A DNA stretch of 64,000 nucleotides from Flavimaricola sp. (GTDB lineage Bacteria; Pseudomonadota; Alphaproteobacteria; Rhodobacterales; Rhodobacteraceae), in the NCBI GenBank assembly GCA_020629175.1, contig JAHDDU010000001.1, forward strand, positions 76,384 to 140,383. Reading direction: 5' to 3'. The position numbers were made by a program, and so were the translations under genes. Shown piece by piece: positions 1-8,001 of the stretch. The first letter of the stretch is position 1; each line of letters opens with the position of its first letter. The notes beneath the pieces were generated by a model. That model saw only the letters and a program-made list of their open reading frames with translations, was not told the DNA's origin and did not search any database.

Positions 1-361
1 CAGTGCCTTCCGAGGCCAAGAGCAGCTGTGGGATCAAATCGCCCGGCAAAAACGGCGTGTCACCTGACACTGTAAAGACGCGTTCCGCACCGCGCGTAGT
101 GGCCCAGTCCATCGCGGCCAGTACTCCCGCAAGTGGGCCGGGATGATCCGGCAAACTGTCAGCCAAAACCGGCACCCCAAAGCGCGCAAACCGCGCGGCA
201 TCGCCATTGGCGTTGAGCGCAAGGTCTGCCACCTGCGGTTCAATCCGTGCGATCACATGGCCCAAAAGCGTGGACCGTCCCAACGGCTGCAACCCCTTGT
301 CCCCGCCGCCCATACGACGCGACAGTCCACCAGCAAGGATCATGGCGATCGGCGGGGTCAT
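1..361 (-). CDS. mobA: Molybdenum cofactor guanylyltransferase MobA (partial)
   Basis: Cytoplasmic enzyme that transfers GMP from GTP to molybdopterin to make the MGD form of the molybdenum cofactor. About 120 N-terminal residues are present, and the stop lies beyond base 1. The nucleotidyltransferase loop LAGGLSRRMGGGDKG is at residues 9-23 and the metal-binding GDTPF at about 100-104, both as expected for MobA. I chose the ATG at 361; an in-frame ATG at 343 is an alternative. It diverges from azlC across 96 bp. A moaB-like gene at 23.75 kb belongs to the same pathway but is unlinked. Confidence 0.9.
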   Translation of the reverse strand, partial: MTPPIAMILAGGLSRRMGGGDKGLQPLGRSTLLGHVIARIEPQVADLALNANGDAARFARFGVPVLADSLPDHPGPLAGVLAAMDWATTRGAERVFTVSGDTPFLPGDLIPQLLLASEGT

Positions 362-457
362 CGCTGCACCACTCGTATGCGTTGGATAGGTTCTGGAAAA
401 GACATCTCGGACCTGTTTACATTTGCCAAGGGTTGGGTCACAGGCTACGCCAGCGAT

Positions 458-1174
458 ATGACCTCCACCACCGGGAAATCGCCGTTTTGGCTTGGGTTTC
501 GGGACGCCTTGCCGTTTTTGCTGGTCGTGGCGCCTTTTGCCTTTCTGTTTGGTGTGGTGGCGGCGGACGTTGGGCTCGACATGCTGCAGATCATTGCGAT
601 GTCGATCACGGTCTTTGCAGGTGCGTCGCAATTCACCGCCCTGCAATTGATGCAGGAGGCAGCACCGGTGGCGATCGTCGTCATCACAGCGATGGCGGTG
701 AACCTGCGGCTTGTGATGTATTCGGCAGCTCTTACACCGCATCTGGGACATGCAGTCTCGTGGCGGCGGGTGTTGATCTCCTATTTCCTCGTGGATCAGA
801 CCTACGCCTTGTCTGTCGTGCGGTTTGAGGATCAACCGCAGTGGTCGTTGCCGCAGAAAACAGCGTATTACTTTGGCGTGATCGCGCCGCTTTATCCGGC
901 CTGGATGATTGCCTCGATCCTCGGGGCATTGCTCGGAACTACCGTACCGGAGTGGCTCGCGCTCGATTTTGCAGTGCCGATCTGTTTTCTGGCCGTTGTC
1001 GGCCCGATGCTTAGGTCCGCGGCCCATGTTGCGGCGGCTTTTGTCTCTGTGGCATTGGCGCTTGCACTGGCGTGGATGCCCTACGGCACAGGCCTGCTCG
1101 TCGCGGCAATTGCTGCGATGATGGCTGGTGCGCAGGTCGAACTATGGCGAGAGAGGGCAAGGGGCGATGACTGA
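458..1174 (+). CDS. azlC: AzlC family branched-chain amino acid exporter, large subunit
   Basis: Inner-membrane permease, 238 residues, likely the large subunit of an AzlCD exporter of branched-chain amino acids or analogues. It shows the family pattern: an early GFRDALPFLLVVAPFAFLFG segment, then ASQFTALQL and AVNLRLVMYSAAL motifs, then several hydrophobic helices to the C-terminus. The frame stays open upstream to about 143, but the ATG at 458 gives the usual AzlC length and N-terminus. Its last 8 bases overlap azlD, which implies translational coupling. Substrate is inferred from the family only. Confidence 0.9.
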   Translation: MTSTTGKSPFWLGFRDALPFLLVVAPFAFLFGVVAADVGLDMLQIIAMSITVFAGASQFTALQLMQEAAPVAIVVITAMAVNLRLVMYSAALTPHLGHAVSWRRVLISYFLVDQTYALSVVRFEDQPQWSLPQKTAYYFGVIAPLYPAWMIASILGALLGTTVPEWLALDFAVPICFLAVVGPMLRSAAHVAAAFVSVALALALAWMPYGTGLLVAAIAAMMAGAQVELWRERARGDD

Positions 1175-1499
1175 CACCCAGATTTGGATCATCATTGCAG
1201 CCCTTGGCATCGGGACATTCCTGATCCGCTACTCCTTCCTGGGCCTTGTGGGCAGCCGTCCGATGCCGCCGATCATTCTTCGGCACTTGCGGTATGCGGC
1301 GGTTGCGGTGCTGCCGGGGCTTGTCGCGCCGCTCGTGCTGTGGCCAGAGGCAACAGGTGGTCAGGCAGATCCTGCGCGGATTCTCGCGGCCTGTGCAACG
1401 TTGCTTGTTGGCCTCTGGACGCGCAATTTCCTCGCCGCGATGGGGGCGGGGGCTGCGGTCCTGTACGGTGTGATCGGGATCAATGCACTAGTTGGGTAG
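1167..1499 (+). CDS. azlD: AzlD family branched-chain amino acid exporter, small subunit
   Basis: Small inner-membrane partner of AzlC, 110 residues with about four hydrophobic segments. The start MTDTQIWIIIAALGIGTFLI and the internal LRYAAVAVLPGLVAPL stretch are typical of AzlD. The ATG at 1167 lies inside the end of azlC, so the two are almost certainly one operon making one transporter. Its 3' end overlaps the convergent lipoprotein gene by about 12 bp, leaving no room for a conventional terminator between them. Confidence 0.88.
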   Translation: MTDTQIWIIIAALGIGTFLIRYSFLGLVGSRPMPPIILRHLRYAAVAVLPGLVAPLVLWPEATGGQADPARILAACATLLVGLWTRNFLAAMGAGAAVLYGVIGINALVG

Positions 1500-2111
1500 C
1501 GCGGTCGTGGCCAAGCCTTCGCGCGCGATGCGCAGGTCGTCGCTGTCATTTTCGCGATATTCGCGGGTTACCACACCCGGAACGCGGGCAAATTGCTCTT
1601 CGAGGTTGTCGGGGAACCACGTGCGACGGAACTGGCCGATCTCGGGCAGCGTTTGAAGTACGGCCGAGGTGGCGCGGGTGCAATTGGCCTTGGCCACAGC
1701 GCCGTAATTCATCACGACATTCAGTGTCCGTTCTGCCAACGCGGGGGGCAGGTCCAGCGTTTGGCCGACCATGTAGAACGTCGAGCGGGCGTGGTAGCTG
1801 CGGTAAGCTGCAAGAGCGGGATCGGTGATCCCAAAGATCACGTCATTGCGCTCGGGCAGGGCAGGGTGTCCAAACGTGCCTGCCGGGTCAAATATGACCC
1901 GCTGGCTGGCCGTGACGACAAGGCTGCTATGCGCGCCATTGCCGGAGCCAACGTTGCGCATCGTCATCAGCTCTATCGACGTGGGGCCATTGGTCCGCAC
2001 CACGGCCCGAGCGACAGCTTCATCCGGCGCCCAAACTGGCTCGGCAGCGCAACCGGCCACGACAAGTGGGGCCGCTGCGATAAAGAGCCTTCGGGTGATC
2101 GGTGCCGACAC
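1488..2111 (-). CDS. Putative lipoprotein of unknown function
   Basis: A 207-residue protein that I cannot assign. The N-terminus has an RR pair, a hydrophobic stretch and the lipobox-like VVAGC, so it is probably lipidated at Cys21 and held in the envelope. The mature part has no enzymatic motif that I recognise. The start is GTG at 2111, which places the signal peptide correctly; I see no nearby ATG that would. It sits just downstream of the oxidase subunit IV gene on the same strand (5-bp gap) and converges with azlD. It looks like a lineage-specific conserved hypothetical. Confidence 0.7.
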   Translation of the reverse strand: MSAPITRRLFIAAAPLVVAGCAAEPVWAPDEAVARAVVRTNGPTSIELMTMRNVGSGNGAHSSLVVTASQRVIFDPAGTFGHPALPERNDVIFGITDPALAAYRSYHARSTFYMVGQTLDLPPALAERTLNVVMNYGAVAKANCTRATSAVLQTLPEIGQFRRTWFPDNLEEQFARVPGVVTREYRENDSDDLRIAREGLATTALPN

Positions 2112-2116
2112 GTCGG

Positions 2117-2254
2117 TTAGCCGTTGATCAGAGCCAGAAGTACGAGAGAGACGAGGATCACGATGGTGCCGCGTGAAACAGCTTTGATAAAGCCGTCGTA
2201 GGCCTTTTCCTGCACGCTGATGTCCATGCTGCCATGTTTATGCTCTTCGGCCAT
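2117..2254 (-). CDS. aa3-type cytochrome c oxidase subunit IV
   Basis: A 45-residue single-span membrane protein found by translating the gap between the neighbouring genes. It begins MAEEHKHGSMDISVQEKAYD and ends with a hydrophobic helix, IVILVSLVLLALING, which is the standard layout of the bacterial aa3 oxidase subunit IV family (PF07835): a short charged N-terminus, a conserved glutamine-aromatic-GF segment, and one helix. It would sit at the edge of the aa3 cytochrome c oxidase in the inner membrane. The catalytic oxidase subunits are not in this window. Confidence 0.85.
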   Translation of the reverse strand: MAEEHKHGSMDISVQEKAYDGFIKAVSRGTIVILVSLVLLALING

Positions 2255-2329
2255 AACACGATTCCCTTGATTGGCTGTTTGCCGTTGGCTAGCTCAATTC
2301 TCACCGCTTGTCACGGGGCAGAACACGCG

Positions 2330-2806
2330 TCAGCCTGTGGCATTTTCGTCGATGTCGGTTTCCAATTCCCGGGCTAGTTGGAAGCCAATGCGGTTCGCCT
2401 CTGGCTGGTCAATGTGTTTGGGCAGGGCGCGCAGCATCACGTTCAGCTGCGTGACATGCTGGATCAACTGGGTCTGAGCGCCTGAAGGGTCCGAGCCGTA
2501 GAATGTCACAAGGTCAGGATCAAAATAGCCCATCCCCTCAATGCGGATCACACCTGCATCGCCACCGGTAAAGCCCATGGCGACTTCATGCTCGCCATCC
2601 AGCTGCTTTTCAAAATTCTGGATGTAGACGATCAAGCGCTCATACGCCCACCGGGCCGGGCTCTTGCGTTCTGGCGGGCCTTGCATCCCGGCGGGCAAAG
2701 CCCCTTCGTCCGGGACGGGGTGGTCGGGATTGGCATGCACCTCGCGCAAACGGGGGAGGGCTGCGGCCTCGACAGCTTCGGCAGTGGTTTTGATGTCGTC
2801 CGTCAT
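2330..2806 (-). CDS. Conserved hypothetical protein, DUF6173-like
   Basis: A 158-residue soluble protein without a signal peptide or membrane segment. From memory it matches the DUF6173 family common in Rhodobacteraceae; conserved-looking stretches are PRLREVHANPDHPVPDEG near the N-terminus, RWAYERLIVYIQNFE near residue 65, and DLVTFYGSDPSGAQTQLIQH near 110. Function is unknown. I prefer the ATG at 2806; a TTG at 2824 would extend it six residues and overlap the stop of the lrp-type gene upstream. The close spacing suggests co-transcription with that regulator. Confidence 0.75.
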   Translation of the reverse strand: MTDDIKTTAEAVEAAALPRLREVHANPDHPVPDEGALPAGMQGPPERKSPARWAYERLIVYIQNFEKQLDGEHEVAMGFTGGDAGVIRIEGMGYFDPDLVTFYGSDPSGAQTQLIQHVTQLNVMLRALPKHIDQPEANRIGFQLARELETDIDENATG

Positions 2807-2820
2807 GGCATGTCCTAATG

Positions 2821-3282
2821 TCAAAGCGGGAGCGCTGTGGTGTCTTTGATGTCTTCCATAACGAAACTTGCAGAAATATCCGACACAGAAACGCGTGAGG
2901 TCAGTTTTTTGTAGAACCTGTCGTAGGCGGCAACATCAGAGACGCGGACCCGCAAAACGTAGTCCAGATCACCAGACATGCGATGTGCCCCGATCACTTC
3001 GGGCAAGGCTGAGATGGCCTTGCGAAATGCGGTTTGCCACGAGGGGGAGTGATCATTGGTGCGGATTAGGACCATGACAGAGAGTGGGCAGCCAACGCGG
3101 CCTGCATCGAGCAACGCCACCCTGCGGGTGATCACGCCCGCCTCTTCCAGTGCCTTGATCCGTCTCCAACAGGCGTTTCGTGACAGGTGGACACGTTCTG
3201 CCAGAGCATCAACGGTCAGGCTGGCATCTTGTTGCAGGAACGCAAGAATAGATCGATCAAAATCATCAATATCAGCAGTCAT
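2821..3282 (-). CDS. Lrp/AsnC family transcriptional regulator
   Basis: A 153-residue DNA-binding regulator that probably responds to an amino acid. The N-terminal winged helix (residues 5-60) reads FDRSILAFLQQDASLTVDAL and then LSRNACWRRIKALEEAGVI, the classic AsnC helix-turn-helix. The C-terminal part is the RAM ligand-binding domain, with the typical DYVLRVRVSD strand. It diverges from the DUF6356 gene at 3382, and a 15-bp palindrome directly upstream of its start (3285-3299) is a likely autoregulatory operator. The effector cannot be read from sequence. Confidence 0.92.
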   Translation of the reverse strand: MTADIDDFDRSILAFLQQDASLTVDALAERVHLSRNACWRRIKALEEAGVITRRVALLDAGRVGCPLSVMVLIRTNDHSPSWQTAFRKAISALPEVIGAHRMSGDLDYVLRVRVSDVAAYDRFYKKLTSRVSVSDISASFVMEDIKDTTALPL

Positions 3283-3284
3283 AA

Positions 3285-3299
3285 TGGGATAATATCCCA
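3285..3299. promoter_or_regulatory. 15-bp palindrome, probable Lrp/AsnC operator
   Basis: The sequence TGGGATAATATCCCA is a perfect inverted repeat with 7-bp arms and one central base. It begins 3 bp upstream of the ATG of the Lrp/AsnC gene and lies in the divergent region before the gene at 3382. Lrp-family sites are typically 15-bp palindromes with an AT-rich centre, so this fits as an autoregulatory site that could also control the divergent gene. Binding is inferred. Confidence 0.6.
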
Positions 3300-3381
3300 A
3301 GATAGGGGGATCTGGCGAGAGGAAATGGGAAAAATTTTGTGTTTTTATGGGGCAGTATTCTCCCGACGAAAGGAAATTCTC

Positions 3382-3615
3382 ATGCCCCAGACAACCGCTC
3401 CATCCAAAACCATGATTGGCACCTTGTTCACGGATCACCCCGCAACGGTGAATGAAACCTACTGGCAGCACATGCGTTTCGCGCTCGGCTTTGCCTTCTG
3501 GCTCACGGTTGCGGGATTGGCGGCCTTGGCCCATGCCATCGTGCCCGCCGTTTGCGAAACCACAGCCGGTCGTATCCTGCGCCGTCTTCACGCGCGCATA
3601 GAGGCGCGGCACTGA
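3382..3615 (+). CDS. Small membrane protein, DUF6356-like
   Basis: A 77-residue protein with one clear membrane segment (about residues 33-56, FALGFAFWLTVAGLAALAHA). The preceding LFTDHPATVNETYWQHM stretch is, from memory, characteristic of DUF6356 proteins. No catalytic motif is visible and the function is unknown. An AAGGAAA ribosome-binding site precedes the ATG at 3382. The gene is followed 2 bp later by a glutamine amidotransferase gene and diverges from the Lrp/AsnC regulator, so it is a plausible target of the palindrome at 3285-3299. Confidence 0.75.
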   Translation: MPQTTAPSKTMIGTLFTDHPATVNETYWQHMRFALGFAFWLTVAGLAALAHAIVPAVCETTAGRILRRLHARIEARH

Positions 3616-3617
3616 AC

Positions 3618-4385
3618 ATGTGCCGTATCGCTGCCTATCTGGGCCCGCCAATCCCGATGGAAAATATCATTACGCGGCCCGTTCATTCGCTGCTGAGCCA
3701 AAGTCAGCATGCCGAGGAAGCAAAACTACAAGTGAATGGCGATGGCTTTGGCGTCGCGTGGTATGATGCATTCGCGTCGGCCCCCGGACTTTATCGTGAT
3801 GTTTTACCTGCTTGGGCGGACGACAACTTGGTTCACTTGTGCCGCATGGTGCGATCCCCACTGTTCATAGGGCATGTGCGTGCCTCTACGATGGGAGAAA
3901 CGACCAAGGCGAACTGCCACCCATTTGTGTCAGACCGCGTGAGTTTCTGTCATAATGGACAAATCCCACATTTCCGACAGATCAGACGACGCCTTGAAAT
4001 GGCCTTGTCAGAAGAGCTGTTTTTGCAGCGCCGCGGTACGACAGATAGCGAGATCTTGTTTCTGACTTTGCTCAACAACGATCTCATGCGGGACCCAGGG
4101 GCCGCATTTGCTAAAACGTTGGACCTTCTCGGGCCGTCAACCGATGCTGGACCGATCCGGCTGACCTGTGTTTGGAGTGATGGGATTTCAATTTTTGCCA
4201 TTCGATATGCGAGCGACAATCGATGCCCCACACTCTATGGGTCCGCATCACTCGACAATGGCGGTGCGGCACTGGCATCTGAACCCTTGTGTACGTCGCC
4301 AGGCAGGTGGCAGGCGTTGCCTGTCAACGCGATCTGTCGATTGTCCGAGAATGGGCTAGAGGTTTTGTCGCATCAGATAGCCTGA
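3618..4385 (+). CDS. Class II glutamine amidotransferase family protein
   Basis: A 255-residue Ntn-type amidohydrolase. The start MCRIAAYLG exposes the nucleophilic Cys2 after removal of Met, and the family motifs GDGFGVAWY (about residues 43-51) and HVRAST follow in order, as in the EgtC/YafJ group. It should hydrolyse an amide or gamma-glutamyl bond in the cytoplasm; the natural substrate is unknown. The ATG at 3618 is only 2 bp after the DUF6356 gene, so the two probably form one transcript. The 3' end overlaps the convergent MBL gene by 13 bp. Confidence 0.85.
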   Translation: MCRIAAYLGPPIPMENIITRPVHSLLSQSQHAEEAKLQVNGDGFGVAWYDAFASAPGLYRDVLPAWADDNLVHLCRMVRSPLFIGHVRASTMGETTKANCHPFVSDRVSFCHNGQIPHFRQIRRRLEMALSEELFLQRRGTTDSEILFLTLLNNDLMRDPGAAFAKTLDLLGPSTDAGPIRLTCVWSDGISIFAIRYASDNRCPTLYGSASLDNGGAALASEPLCTSPGRWQALPVNAICRLSENGLEVLSHQIA

Positions 4386-5398
4386 AAATACCACGCACCA
4401 TCGTCGCCCAAGGTACGACTGACTTGGCCCAAACGGTGCAAGTGGTTCATGTGCGCCATGCTCTCGACAAGGGCGAGACCGTATTCTCCGCCTTGGATGT
4501 CTCTTTTGAACAAGGGCATGAAACATTGGCCTGCGGTCTTGGGGGTGTCGAGGTAGTCCAACAATCGCTCCAACGCGCTGTGGTGATTGTCGGCGAATTG
4601 CTTCATCCGCAACGGCAACCCGGTAAACGGCAGCTTGTGCCCGCCAAGGACCAGTTGCTGTTCTGTCGCATGGGCTGATAGCCTTTCGCAGGCTTCGAGC
4701 CAGTCGCCCACAGGGTCTGCCTCTGGCTCTGTTGGATAGACGCCAAGGTTCGGACTGATCCCCGGCAGCAATTGATCGCCGCCGATGACGACATCGCCAT
4801 CCGCAGACCAAAGTGTCAGATGCTCGGGCGCGTGGCCGTTGCCCATGCGGACATGCCAGTCGCGATGACCAATCCGTACAACCTCGCCCTCTGTCAGCCG
4901 GCGGTATCCGAGCGGGAGTGGTGCCACGCAATCGGCAAAGTTGAAGGGCCGTTCCGTCAGCCGTTTGGCCAGCACATCCGCGTCCATGCCAGCCCGCTTG
5001 TAAAAGGTCACCGTCTCGGGCGGATAGCTGGGCTGCTCGTCCAATGTCAGCATCCGCGCCATCAGCCACGGCGTGCGCGGCATCCAAAGCTCGGCGCCGT
5101 GTTCCATGAACCACCCGGCCAACCCTACATGGTCAGGATGATGATGGGTCACGATTACGCGGCCAACGGGTTTCCCGGCAAGTGGGCCATCAAGTACCGC
5201 CTGCCAGATAGCGCGCCCCCGTTTGCTGGCAAAACCGGTATCAACGATGGTCCAGCTGTGGCCTTCGTCAATTGCATAGCAATTGACGTGGTCGAGCTTC
5301 ATCGGCAGCGGTAGGCGAATCCACAGGATGCCCTCTGCTACTTCTGTGGCGGTGCCTTCGGCGGGCGGTGTGTCGAACGGGAAGTGGATACGGGTCAT
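4373..5398 (-). CDS. MBL-fold metallo-hydrolase
   Basis: A 341-residue metallo-beta-lactamase-fold hydrolase. The metal-binding THHHPDHVG motif is at about residues 94-102, with further ligands in the GHAPEHL and GGDQLLPG segments and a late GGHKLPF. This pattern resembles the glyoxalase-II/RNase-Z-like hydrolases often found beside acyl-CoA metabolism genes, so a thioesterase-like activity is possible but not demonstrated. It has no signal peptide. It lies downstream of a sulfotransferase and an acyl-CoA dehydrogenase on the same strand with short gaps, suggesting a leftward operon. Confidence 0.85.
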   Translation of the reverse strand: MTRIHFPFDTPPAEGTATEVAEGILWIRLPLPMKLDHVNCYAIDEGHSWTIVDTGFASKRGRAIWQAVLDGPLAGKPVGRVIVTHHHPDHVGLAGWFMEHGAELWMPRTPWLMARMLTLDEQPSYPPETVTFYKRAGMDADVLAKRLTERPFNFADCVAPLPLGYRRLTEGEVVRIGHRDWHVRMGNGHAPEHLTLWSADGDVVIGGDQLLPGISPNLGVYPTEPEADPVGDWLEACERLSAHATEQQLVLGGHKLPFTGLPLRMKQFADNHHSALERLLDYLDTPKTAGQCFMPLFKRDIQGGEYGLALVESMAHMNHLHRLGQVSRTLGDDGAWYFQAI

Positions 5399-5429
5399 GC
5401 TTGTGGAGTGATCTGTTCCGCGCTGGTCG

Positions 5430-6173
5430 TCAACCGCGCTCCTTCCGAAACCGTGCGGCCCAGTCTTCGTTCAGCGTGGTGGCAAGGCGTTGTGTCGCGG
5501 GTTTCACAAACCGGGCAAGGGCTGGGTCCTTGCCAAGGAAAGACAACATTCGGGCGAGTTCGGCTTGGGGGTCTGCGGCCACATCCTCGTAGGTAAGTCG
5601 CAAGGGCGTTATGTTTTGCGCGTCAAACCACCTGTCCCATTCTTTGGCCTCATTGACCAATTCTGCTAGTTCGCGTGCGATCAATGCCGCGTCATACACA
5701 GGCGCCCCGGCTGGCGCGAGCCTTTCACGCTCGGTCCCATCAGCGTTCCGGTGCCACAGCCCCGTCTTGGCCGCCATGGCGAGCGACACCGCACCCGCAA
5801 GTTTGTCCCGCCGGGTCAGGTGAATGAAGTGAAGTGGACCAAAGGCGCGAGTGAGTACATCAACGTCAGTTGCCGCATCGGGGAAGAGCTGGTGCAACCG
5901 GTCCAACATGTCGGCCATATTGCCCCACATTGAGCGCATGCCAAAACACCCCGTCCCGGCCGTACCATGCCGGTGCGCGGTGGCGAGATAGTCGAGGTCA
6001 AACGTGGTGATCGTGGTCTGTGGGGCGTTCCACTCCGCGCAGAAGTCGGCCATGGACGCGGCACGAAAAAACGAGTTTGGCGCACCAGCCACACCGGTCG
6101 CGGCAAGCAGATCGCATGTCAGGGTTGATCCGCTACGAGGTGAGGCACAAAGAAGATAACCTGCCGCCGTCAT
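5430..6173 (-). CDS. Stf0-type sulfotransferase
   Basis: A 247-residue PAPS-dependent sulfotransferase. The 5'-phosphosulfate loop ASPRSGSTLTCDLL is at residues 10-23, and a 3'-phosphate motif, HLTRRDKLAGAVSLAMA, lies near 120, matching the Stf0 family (trehalose 2-sulfotransferase of mycobacteria). The acceptor here is unknown. The gene starts 16 bp after the stop of the acyl-CoA dehydrogenase gene and is followed by an MBL hydrolase, all leftward. A sulfotransferase in this position is not an obvious partner for beta-oxidation, so the operon logic is unclear. Confidence 0.85.
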   Translation of the reverse strand: MTAAGYLLCASPRSGSTLTCDLLAATGVAGAPNSFFRAASMADFCAEWNAPQTTITTFDLDYLATAHRHGTAGTGCFGMRSMWGNMADMLDRLHQLFPDAATDVDVLTRAFGPLHFIHLTRRDKLAGAVSLAMAAKTGLWHRNADGTERERLAPAGAPVYDAALIARELAELVNEAKEWDRWFDAQNITPLRLTYEDVAADPQAELARMLSFLGKDPALARFVKPATQRLATTLNEDWAARFRKERG

Positions 6174-6189
6174 GCAGGGTAAGGAAGCA

Positions 6190-7890
6190 TCAGGCGACCA
6201 GATCTTCGACCGTCACCGCCATCACATCCTCACTGCCCGAACGCACTTGCTGCACGAGCGAGGTCACTTCCGGCAAGAGCCTTGTGATGTAGAACGTGGC
6301 CAACCGTTGCCGCGCATCATCACCGCTCATCGCTGCCTTGAGGTGAGCGTGGGCGCCAAGAACGCGGGCAAAGGCCTCAAGATAAGCGGTTGCTGCACCG
6401 AACCGCTCCGTCAACTCTTGCGCGACAAGCCATTCCGTCAGTTCCCCGAGAGTTTCGGCGGCGTGCCAAACTGGCTCGGCCAGGCTTGCGTGCGTGGCTT
6501 TCGCAACCTCGGCCCCATCGCAAACTTCTTCGAGCAACGCCCGAGCAGCGGCACCGCCATCCATCAGCTTGCGGCCGACGAGGTCCATCGCCTGAATGCC
6601 GTTGGTCCCTTCGTAGATGGCCGTCACGCGCACGTCACGGCTGTATTGCGCGGCCCCTGTTTCTTCGATGAAGCCCATGCCGCCATGTACTTGCACACCA
6701 GCCGCGGCAACGTTCATACCCACTTCGGTGCCAAAGGCTTTGGCAATAGGTGTCAGGAAGGCCGCGCGGGCGGTCCAGTTGGCATCTCCGGTGGCGTTTG
6801 CCATGTCGATGGCCACGGCGCAGGCCATAGCAATCGACCGTGCCGCAAAGGTGTCCGCCTTCATCGTGGCGAGCATGCGGCGCACGTCGGCGTGTTCGAT
6901 GATGGCCCCGGTGCCCGGCGCACGCCCCTGCTTGCGGTCTGCGGCATAGGCCACGGCATGCTGGCCAGCAGCCTCGGCCACACCGATGCCTTGCAAACCG
7001 ACACCCAACCGCGCGTTATTCATCATGGTGAACATCGCGGCCATTCCGCCATTCTCGGGCCCAACCAGCCAGCCGGTGGCGCCATCATATTCCATCACGG
7101 CCGTCGGAGAGCCGTGCAGGCCCATCTTGTGCTCAAGGCTGACCACGCGCAGGTTGTTGCGAGCGCCAAGGCTGCCGTCGTCACCCGGAATGAACTTGGG
7201 CACCATAAACAGGCTGATCCCTTTGGTGCCCGGTACACTGTCTGGCAGGCGCGCGAGTACGAGGTGACAGACGTTTTCTGTAAAATCGTTATCGCCCCAG
7301 GAAATATAGATTTTCTGGCCCGAGATCGCATAGGTGCCATCCCCGTTCGGCTCGGCCTTTGAGCGCAAAGCGCCAACATCCGATCCGGCCTGCGGTTCGG
7401 TCAGGTTCATCGTGCCGCACCATTCGCCAGAGATCAGCTTGGGCAGGTAGAGCGCTTTGATCTCGTCGCTGGCGTGGTGTTCCAGAGCTTCGATCTGGCC
7501 CTGGGTCATCAACGGGTTGAGCTGAAGCGATAGGCATGCACCTGACATCATGTCATTGACGGCCATCGTCAGACTGATCGGCAGGCCCATGCCGCCGTTC
7601 TCCGGGGAGGCCGACATTCCGATCCAGCCGCCTTCAGCAATGGCGCGGTAGCCGTCGGCAAAGCCGGGAGAGGTGCGCACGACACCATTCTCAAGCGTGG
7701 CGGGATGCAGATCACCGGGGCGCTGTAGGGGGGCGAGAATATCGTCACACATACGGCCCGCTTCGGTCAGGATGGCGTCGACCATGTCCGAGCCTGCTTC
7801 GGCAAACTTCTCGGTTCCCGAGACACGGTCATAGCCCACCACATTGTCGAGGATGAAACGAATATCAGACACTGGGGCGCGGTATGGCAT
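6190..7890 (-). CDS. Acyl-CoA dehydrogenase, DmdC-like
   Basis: A 566-residue FAD-dependent acyl-CoA dehydrogenase with the long form's C-terminal extension. It shows MNLTEPQAGSDVGAL (flavin/acyl binding), the central domain, and the YEGTNGIQAMDLVGRKL stretch typical of the catalytic C-terminal half. The N-terminus and length recall DmdC, the methylmercaptopropionyl-CoA dehydrogenase of the DMSP demethylation pathway in roseobacters, but close paralogues act on other acyl-CoAs and no other dmd gene is nearby. The ATG at 7890 is chosen over an upstream extension that would run antisense to sua5. Confidence 0.88.
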   Translation of the reverse strand: MPYRAPVSDIRFILDNVVGYDRVSGTEKFAEAGSDMVDAILTEAGRMCDDILAPLQRPGDLHPATLENGVVRTSPGFADGYRAIAEGGWIGMSASPENGGMGLPISLTMAVNDMMSGACLSLQLNPLMTQGQIEALEHHASDEIKALYLPKLISGEWCGTMNLTEPQAGSDVGALRSKAEPNGDGTYAISGQKIYISWGDNDFTENVCHLVLARLPDSVPGTKGISLFMVPKFIPGDDGSLGARNNLRVVSLEHKMGLHGSPTAVMEYDGATGWLVGPENGGMAAMFTMMNNARLGVGLQGIGVAEAAGQHAVAYAADRKQGRAPGTGAIIEHADVRRMLATMKADTFAARSIAMACAVAIDMANATGDANWTARAAFLTPIAKAFGTEVGMNVAAAGVQVHGGMGFIEETGAAQYSRDVRVTAIYEGTNGIQAMDLVGRKLMDGGAAARALLEEVCDGAEVAKATHASLAEPVWHAAETLGELTEWLVAQELTERFGAATAYLEAFARVLGAHAHLKAAMSGDDARQRLATFYITRLLPEVTSLVQQVRSGSEDVMAVTVEDLVA

Positions 7891-8001
7891 TGGGCGGTCT
7901 CCGGTCAGGCTTGGCAATAGGGCGACAGGGCGGTATCCCCGCGCCAACGTTGGCTCCAAAGGTATCCTACCTTGGCCATCCCGCAACTGAAACGCCGCGT
8001 C

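Noticed and set aside
143-457. Longer N-terminus for azlC
   Set aside because: The extension runs antisense to mobA and adds no AzlC-like sequence; the ATG at 458 gives the family length.
6172-7362. A 396-codon open frame antisense to the acyl-CoA dehydrogenase
   Set aside because: The sense strand encodes a complete dehydrogenase with all motifs; the antisense frame is a GC-rich shadow.
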